DNA of 64,000 nucleotides, taken from contig OX387193.1 in NCBI GenBank assembly GCA_947561395.2, forward strand, positions 35,228,255-35,292,254, read 5' to 3'. The DNA is from Buxus sempervirens (taxonomy: Eukaryota; Streptophyta; Magnoliopsida; Buxales; Buxaceae). Made by a program: the position numbers and the translations under genes. Within the stretch, counting starts at the first letter, position 1, and every line of letters starts with the position of its first letter. The notes under the pieces were generated by a model, which was not told the DNA's origin, ran no database searches, and saw nothing but the letters and a program-made list of their open reading frames with translations. Of this stretch, positions 58,931 through 64,000 are shown one piece after another.

Positions 58931-59695
58931 TTACAAATTTTTTGCTATTTTCCAACACCAAACCCATACAAATCATATCCAACCTTTCCAATACCGAATG
59001 GGATGATCATAAACCTCCCAACATGTCCAAATACACCTTCCAATACAGGAATCCACCCAAAATACATATGAACATATATCCAACCACATGAAACCTCATT
59101 CAACCCACCAAACTCAACCCAAAACTGAAAGGTGACCAATATAGGTTGGAAATCCATGACAAATCAATAGAAAGCTAAACAAGAATAGTTATACAACCAA
59201 ACCCTACAATTTTAGAAGCAAATCCCCACATGCAAGTGATTTTCCAGTTTATCCAAACCCTATGAGAGAGATACGAAAATCCATGGCAAATCAATGAAAA
59301 ACTAAACAAGATAGTAATACAACCAAAACCCTAAAGATTTTAGAGGCAAAACCCAACATGCAAGTGATTTTCCAGTTCAACCGAACCCTAGGAGAGAGAA
59401 ATACGAAAATCTAGTAAATTCATTTTAGTTTGAAGGGTTTGCCACTTACTTGTTTAATGGAGAAGCACAACCTTTATTCAAGCTCTCCTCTTCTTCTCCT
59501 TTTTCTTGAAGCTTTCAAGTAAGCTCTCACAACTTCTTCCCTTGTTCTATTTGTCCAAGACAAGGAAAGGGGTTCTCAAAACACTAGATATTTTAGTTAG
59601 AGCATCCTTTTATATGCCCAACTTTTGGTCTTTCAAATCTGCCCTTAAACAAAGCTTTTATTCTCACTAAACCCTTGGGTGTACCTAAGGGCCAT

Positions 59696-59887
59696 CAAGG
59701 GGGTACTTGAGTGTTATAAGGAGGGGTACCTTAGTGTTAAGTGTGGTGGGGGGGGGGGGTACCTTAGTGTTATTTGAGGGGTAACTTGTTGTTTCAAGGG
59801 AGTTTATCTTAGTTATTTCAAGGAGCATACTTTAGGTATGCTTGGGGGTGTACCGTACTAATATAAGAGGGGTACCTTAGTTATAGA
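59696..59887. repeat. GGTACCTTAG minisatellite, left part
   Basis: Units of about 20-23 bp built on GGGGTACCTTAGTGTTA, ending at the insertion site of the solo LTR at 59888. The array continues at 62302. Confidence 0.92.
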
Positions 59888-59979
59888 TGTAAGACCCCGA
59901 ATTTTGCCTAAATAATAAAATAAAATAATAATTAATATTCTTAAGGATTTTTATTGATGAAAATAATTCATACTTGTAG

Positions 59980-60038
59980 GTGATATTATTATTAATGGAG
60001 ATCAGGAGTTTGGCACAGATCAGACCGTTCGATCATGA
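59980..60038 (+). other. Short acidic exon A near the start of solo LTR 2
   Basis: Acceptor ACTTGTAG, two bases, then DIIINGDQEFGTDQTVRS and TGA at 60036-60038. It matches exon A of the LTR at 52633 in phase, length and the VRS-stop ending. The downstream donor of that copy is not conserved here (CGATAAG). Confidence 0.45.
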
Positions 60039-60539
60039 GTTATCGCGATAAGATTAATATTTTAAAGTAGTTGTATTTTGATTGGGCGAGTGCGTTGTGT
60101 TGGATGCATGTGCGTTGCCTGGGAATAGAGGGTATATAAATAAAGTGAATACCCTAATAGAATACGAGTGGTATTCTCATTATATTGTGCTTGTATTCAT
60201 TTGGTATTCAATAGCTGTACAACTGTGAACGAACGTGAGTGACCAGAGAAGAAGAAGAAGAAGAAGAAGGGAGAGCGTTTCTGGTTGAGTTTCATCATGC
60301 TTAGAGTGTCTTCAAGGCTATGTTAGTCGCTATTCAAAAGAGAAAGAGAGGAAACGCGTGAACAGAGGTAGGTAGCACCGTTCCCTGTTCGTTTTGTGTT
60401 TCGTGGTTATTCGATTTGTGTTTCCATGATTTATAGATGTATTTGTATGTATATAGTTTGATTTTGATCTTACATATACGTTAGAATCGATCAGAATGCA
60501 TAAAATTGGATTTTTACATGCTGTTTTGTCGTTTTTGGT

Positions 60540-60680
60540 AGGGTGCTAACCTCCCTGTGCTGAGCACCCTTATTAAATTTTAGATCGCCAACCCCCGCGA
60601 AGAGACAAAGGGTCAGCGATTAAAACTTAAATGGCGCTAACCCCTGACTGCCTAAGCGCCCCTGAGCGCCCATAACAGAA
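60540..60680 (+). other. CpG-rich cassette in solo LTR 2
   Basis: GC-richer stretch with GATCGCCAACCCCCGCG, AGCGCCCCTGAGCGCCC and GGCGCTAACCCC, in the same place as the cassette of the LTR at 52633 but with a different sequence. Confidence 0.65.
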
Positions 60681-61795
60681 AAATCCGAATTTTCAGAATT
60701 TAATTCTTAATTCAATACCAAATAAATTTTAATAATTAAATGAGATGTTTTAAGTCAAAATAAATTACCAAAATACTCTGTTTTGCAAAAAAAATAAATA
60801 GGGAGTTATTTTAGGATATTAGTTGCCGAAAGTTGTAAATGACAAGAAATTCTAAGTTTTATAACAAGCAAACTTTATAAATTGGGTTAATTAATTATGA
60901 GACATTATATTATACAGTATTAACCAAATTTCTACATACTGAATATCCAGATCAGAATTTCAACCCAGATAACCCGATATTGAACAGAATTTCAGATTCA
61001 CCCTTTATATGCCGCTAGGCACTATTGTTTACATAAAGATGAGTCCTTAGGGATCTTTGGTGTTTAGTGGGCATAGCTGATTATGGATCCATAGACTAAG
61101 TTAGATAGCTAAGGGATATTTCATTTGGGTTGAGTTACTCCCTTGTGCGAGCACGCTTCATTTGCAAGTTGATTTGCACTGGAGGGTCTCGTGTCTGTAG
61201 GGTCATTTTGAGCCTCGCTAGTGATACCTGTACACGTGGATTAGTGGCCATCTCCATGTATTGATTTCAGTGTTGCATGCTGGTGGTTCATGCCAATTCT
61301 GTTGAGTCGTGTGCAATAAGTTGATGACTATAGCTCTTATCTCAGGAGATGTCTCAAGTTTGAGTATCATTAGTAACATCGCCTCTAAGCCGCACGGTGG
61401 TATAGTAATTGGTCGAGAGTCATCTCAAAGGTTTATCTTTCTTTGTAAGTCCTACAATGACATTGAAATCATGAACACTGGTTATTATTATTTTGTCACA
61501 TGCTGGAGGCATGCATCTGATATACTATGGTTGGATGTGACTGCTTAGTACATCTCAGTTTCATTTGGACCCGGAGTAGTCTGTATCATTTGAATTATGC
61601 TGTTAAATTCTGAATCTTGGTTCTACTATCAATGCTACTATTCTTTGATACTTAGAAATGATTTGATTGCTGATTTGTATTTCAAGACTGTTATAAATGT
61701 TTAATCGAGCCTGCTTATCCGTGATTGCTTAATCGTGCATGAATGTTTATTTTCATATATATATAAACTGTTTATAGCATGCATGTGTTACCTAC

Positions 61796-61813
61796 TGAGA
61801 TATTCGTATCTCA
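61796..61813 (+). promoter_or_regulatory. UUCG-capped hairpin of solo LTR 2
   Basis: TGAGATA-TTCG-TATCTCA, identical to the hairpin at 54477 and again 25 nt before the acceptor (61837-61838). Confidence 0.65.
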
Positions 61814-61838
61814 CCCTACCTTTTAATCTTATTTTCAG

Positions 61839-61930
61839 TTCATACGCGAGAGAGGGATCATAATGCTGATTTCCAAGGTGATTTGGCTGACTTTTTTCCA
61901 GAGGAGTTCTATTATCCAGACTTGAGCTGA
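61839..61930 (+). other. Acidic terminal exon B of solo LTR 2
   Basis: After TTAATCTTATTTTCAG, two bases and then HTRERDHNADFQGDLADFF followed by PEEFYYPDLS and TGA at 61928-61930. It aligns with the exon at 54520-54608; shared residues are TRE, DFQG, PE, YYPDL. Confidence 0.65.
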
Positions 61931-62301
61931 GGTTGAGGAGAGATGATTATATGAGACTAATTTACAGTTTATTTTGATTATTTGGTTTTGATGTATCTGA
62001 GAGATTGAGAGTTTTAGTACCCATCGATACTAGACTTGATTTATTTGGATTAGATGGTTATATTTATTTTAAGTTTATGATGATGTTAGGTTACACTTTC
62101 GCACAATTAAGTTTCCTCATTCTGATAGTTAATGATGAATGGTTTATTTTAAATTTCAGTCTAGTTATATTTGATGATTATATTTATATGGGCCCAGTAG
62201 CACCTCGGATTCGGTTGTTGAGCTGGATTCGGGTTGTTACAGTAGCGAATCGGATTTGGGTCAGGTGCCGGTTTGCATTGACCCAGGTTTGGGGGGTTAC
62301 A

Positions 62302-63240
62302 ATAGAAGGGGTGTACCTTAGTTATATGAGAGGGGTACCTTTAGATAGGAATGTACCCTAGGTAATATAAGGGGATGTACCTTAGTTGTACAAGAGGGTA
62401 CTTTAGTTATATAAGGAGGGCACTTTAGTTATACAAATGGGGTACCTTAATTATATAAGGGGGTGTACCTTAGGTAAAACAAAGGGGTACCTTAGGCAAA
62501 TACATGGGGGTACCTTAGTTATATAAAATGGGCACCTTAGCTATATAAGGGGGGTGTACCTTAAGTGAAACAAGGGGGTACCTTAGTTGTATAAGGAGGT
62601 GTACCTTAGGTGAAACAAGGGGGTACCTTAGTTATATAAGAGGGGTATCTTAGCTATTTAAGGGGGTACTTTAAGTATACAAGTGGGGTATTTTAAACAA
62701 TACAAGGGTGTACTTTAAGTATACAAGTGGGGTACTTTAGACAATACAAGGGTGTACTTTAAGTATACAAGTGGGGTACCTTAGGCAATACAAGTGGGGT
62801 ACCTTAGGTATAAAAGGGGGGTACCTTAGGTATTCAAGTAGGGTACCTTAGGTAAAACAAAGGGGTACCATAGGTAAAATAGTGGGGTACCTTAGGTAAA
62901 ACAGTAGGGTACCTTAGGTATAATTGGGGGTGTACTTTACTTATGTAAGGGGCTACTCTAACTATATTTGGGAGGGTATCGTAGGTATACAAGGGATACT
63001 TTAGATATACTTGGGAGCTTACTTTAGGTATACAAGGGGATACTTTAGGTAACACTTGGTGGTACTTTAGGAAATACATAGGGGTACTTTGGGTATAATT
63101 GGGGGTACTCTAGTGTTATTTAGGAGGGTACCTCAGGTATACTTTGAAGGTACTTTAGGTACACTTGAGAGGTACTTTGGGTATACTTAGGAGTTACTTT
63201 AGATATTCTTATAGGATACTTTAAGTACACTTGACTCTAA
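62302..63240. repeat. GGTACCTTAG minisatellite, right part
   Basis: About 40-45 degenerate units of 18-23 bp such as GGGGTACCTTAGTTATATAA, GGGGTACTTTAAGTATACAA and GGGGTACCTTAGGTAAAACA. Many units have a GGTACC site. The long minus-strand frame at 62834-63079 is only this repeat translated. Confidence 0.95.
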
Positions 63241-63488
63241 TTTTTCAGAATTTGATTTCTAATTCACTAGATCTAATTGGAGGATACCTTAGATAATTGT
63301 AATTAAGACATAGCATTAACTAAGCTTACCTTAATAACTTCAATAAAGTTCAATTTAATTTCCCTAAATCCTCAAGTGTAATCTACATCTACCTCATCTT
63401 TATAACACAAGTACTTAACTAGTCTAAGAATCCCACTTTATATAATTAAGCTTAATAATTAAGATATAATCCGAGTCGGGGTTTTACA

Positions 63489-63535
63489 TTCAACCCCTTT
63501 ACAAAATAAATTTCGTCATCGAAATTTCACCTTGT
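63489..63535 (-). other. Polypurine tract and pol-end wording upstream of the 3' LTR
   Basis: On the minus strand GTGAAATTTCGATGACGAAA is followed by TTTATTTTG and AAAGGGGTTGAA directly before TGTAAAACCCC. Tekay-type chromoviruses have this kind of GACGAAATTT plus purine tract before the 3' LTR. Confidence 0.65.
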
Positions 63536-63699
63536 AGTCCATCAAAATAGAGTAGGATACTTCTTCCTTAACTCTACCTTAGTCTCCTATGTATAGTGAC
63601 AAATTGTTTTAAGAGCTAATCCATTCCAAGAATTTCATCAAACTTCCCAAGAAGTCGACATATCAAATCACTATGTAATTCTAGTTGGCCTAATTTGAT

Positions 63700-64000
63700 C
63701 ATGGCATCCATACACCATTTGGGGCCCTACTAGCCTCTCTTGGTGGGATACACGCCAATAAAATAACCTCAAATAAAGAAGGTGCCAAAACAGCACACAC
63801 ATACATGCTGACAAATCAAAAGTACATGAAGTTTCTTCTAGTGGGATACACACCAACAAAAATGATTGAGATAGATAACAGATTGACCACAATTAAAAAT
63901 GATACCTCTTCTAGTGGGATACACACCAACAGAAGTACAAATCATAGAGATAGATAACAGATTGACCACAATTAAAAATGATACCTCTTTTGGTGAGATA
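63700..64000 (-). repeat. About 70-bp tandem repeat in the element's 3' non-coding region
   Basis: The phrase CTTCTAGTGGGATACACACC and its follow-on (AGATAGATAACAGATTGACC) recur at about 63834, 63905 and, cut by the window edge, 63986. A weaker copy lies at 63737. The minus-strand frame at 63671-63892 crosses these repeats and is not recognised. Confidence 0.85.

Larger units (their letters stand above)
59888..62301 (+). mobile_element. Solo LTR 2, 2414 bp, Tekay-like Ty3/gypsy
   Basis: Begins TGTAAGACCCCGAATTTT and ends GGGGGGTTACA, with ATAGA on both sides (59883-59887 and 62302-62306), a perfect 5-bp target duplication. It is related to the LTR at 52633. A TATA box lies at 60133-60140, a donor GAG/GTAGGT at 60368, a CpG-rich cassette at 60540-60680, a shared block at 61005-61465, a hairpin at 61796-61813 and an acceptor at 61837-61838. 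There is no internal region, so it arose by LTR-LTR recombination. Confidence 0.92.
51840..63488 (-). mobile_element. 3' LTR (about 4.3 kb) of a Tekay/Del-like Ty3/gypsy element, split by three solo LTRs
   Basis: Read on the minus strand it begins TGTAAAACCCCGACTCGG at 63488 and ends GGTGCTACA at 51840. Immediately upstream is a purine tract (AAAGGGGTTGAA) preceded by GATGACGAAATTTATTTTG, wording typical of the pol end and primer tract of Tekay-type chromoviruses, so this is the 3' LTR and the element body lies beyond 64000. Removing the three inserts (52633-54970, 55455-58047, 59888-62301) and their target duplications leaves about 4289 bp. Visible parts are a TATA box near 59608, a donor at 59449, a CpG-rich cassette at 58680-58930, a hairpin at 52316-52332 and a terminal acidic exon at 52283-52204. 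Confidence 0.72.

Noticed and set aside
62834-63079. Repetitive YLRYP/LPKVP protein on the minus strand
   Set aside because: It is the GGTACC minisatellite translated; frames open and close with unit length.
63833-64000. Possible CRISPR-like spaced repeat
   Set aside because: This is plant nuclear DNA, and the units are adjacent 70-bp tandem copies in a retroelement tail, without unique spacers.

Overview
The window is nuclear DNA from a flowering plant with a large, transposon-rich genome. The evidence is GT-AG introns up to 20 kb, plant-type MULE, hAT-like, Ty1/copia, Ty3/gypsy and L1-type LINE sequences, and a plant-specific SAWADEE-homeodomain gene. The species cannot be named from the sequence.

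Layout. (1) 1-8930: most of a large autonomous MULE cut by the left window edge. It has long inverted termini, a broken mudrA-like transposase on the minus strand (PB1-like N-terminus, MULE domain, SWIM finger, zinc knuckle) and a divergent plus-strand gene for a small GRF zinc-finger/membrane-anchor protein. (2) 8931-12918: a decayed Ty3/gypsy pol, a hAT-like end, a foldback element, and the 3' flank of the host gene. (3) 12919-47749, minus strand: the only host gene, a SAWADEE HOMEODOMAIN HOMOLOG 2 (SHH2)-like gene. Nine exons with matching phases give 365 codons in 34.8 kb. Introns 1 (20.0 kb), 4 (7.2 kb) and 8 (5.7 kb) hold LINEs, hAT-like elements, MITEs, copia remnants and simple repeats. 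(4) 47750-51839: the SHH2 5' flank, with two RNase H-bearing LINEs inserted close together. (5) 51840-63488: one very long minus-strand LTR (about 4.3 kb without inserts) of a Tekay/Del-like Ty3/gypsy element, split by three complete solo LTRs of related families (2338, 2593 and 2414 bp, each with a 5-bp target duplication). (6) 63489-64000: the polypurine tract and start of the internal region of that element, which runs off the window.

The most unusual signal is in the four long LTRs. They share a gene-like layout: TATA box, first exon with a 5' splice site, a CpG-rich hypervariable cassette, a short hairpin, then a 3' splice site opening a short acidic exon. In three copies that exon ends in or near PED/E-F/Y-YYP. 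Between two copies the exon changes mostly at synonymous or conservative positions, and the hairpin stem differs between copies but still pairs. Three copies also carry a second short acidic exon within the first 150 bp of the LTR. None of these reading frames begins with an ATG in the copies here, so how they would be translated is open.

Together the window shows a gene of the RNA-directed DNA methylation type, whose family guides transposon silencing, itself greatly enlarged by transposons.
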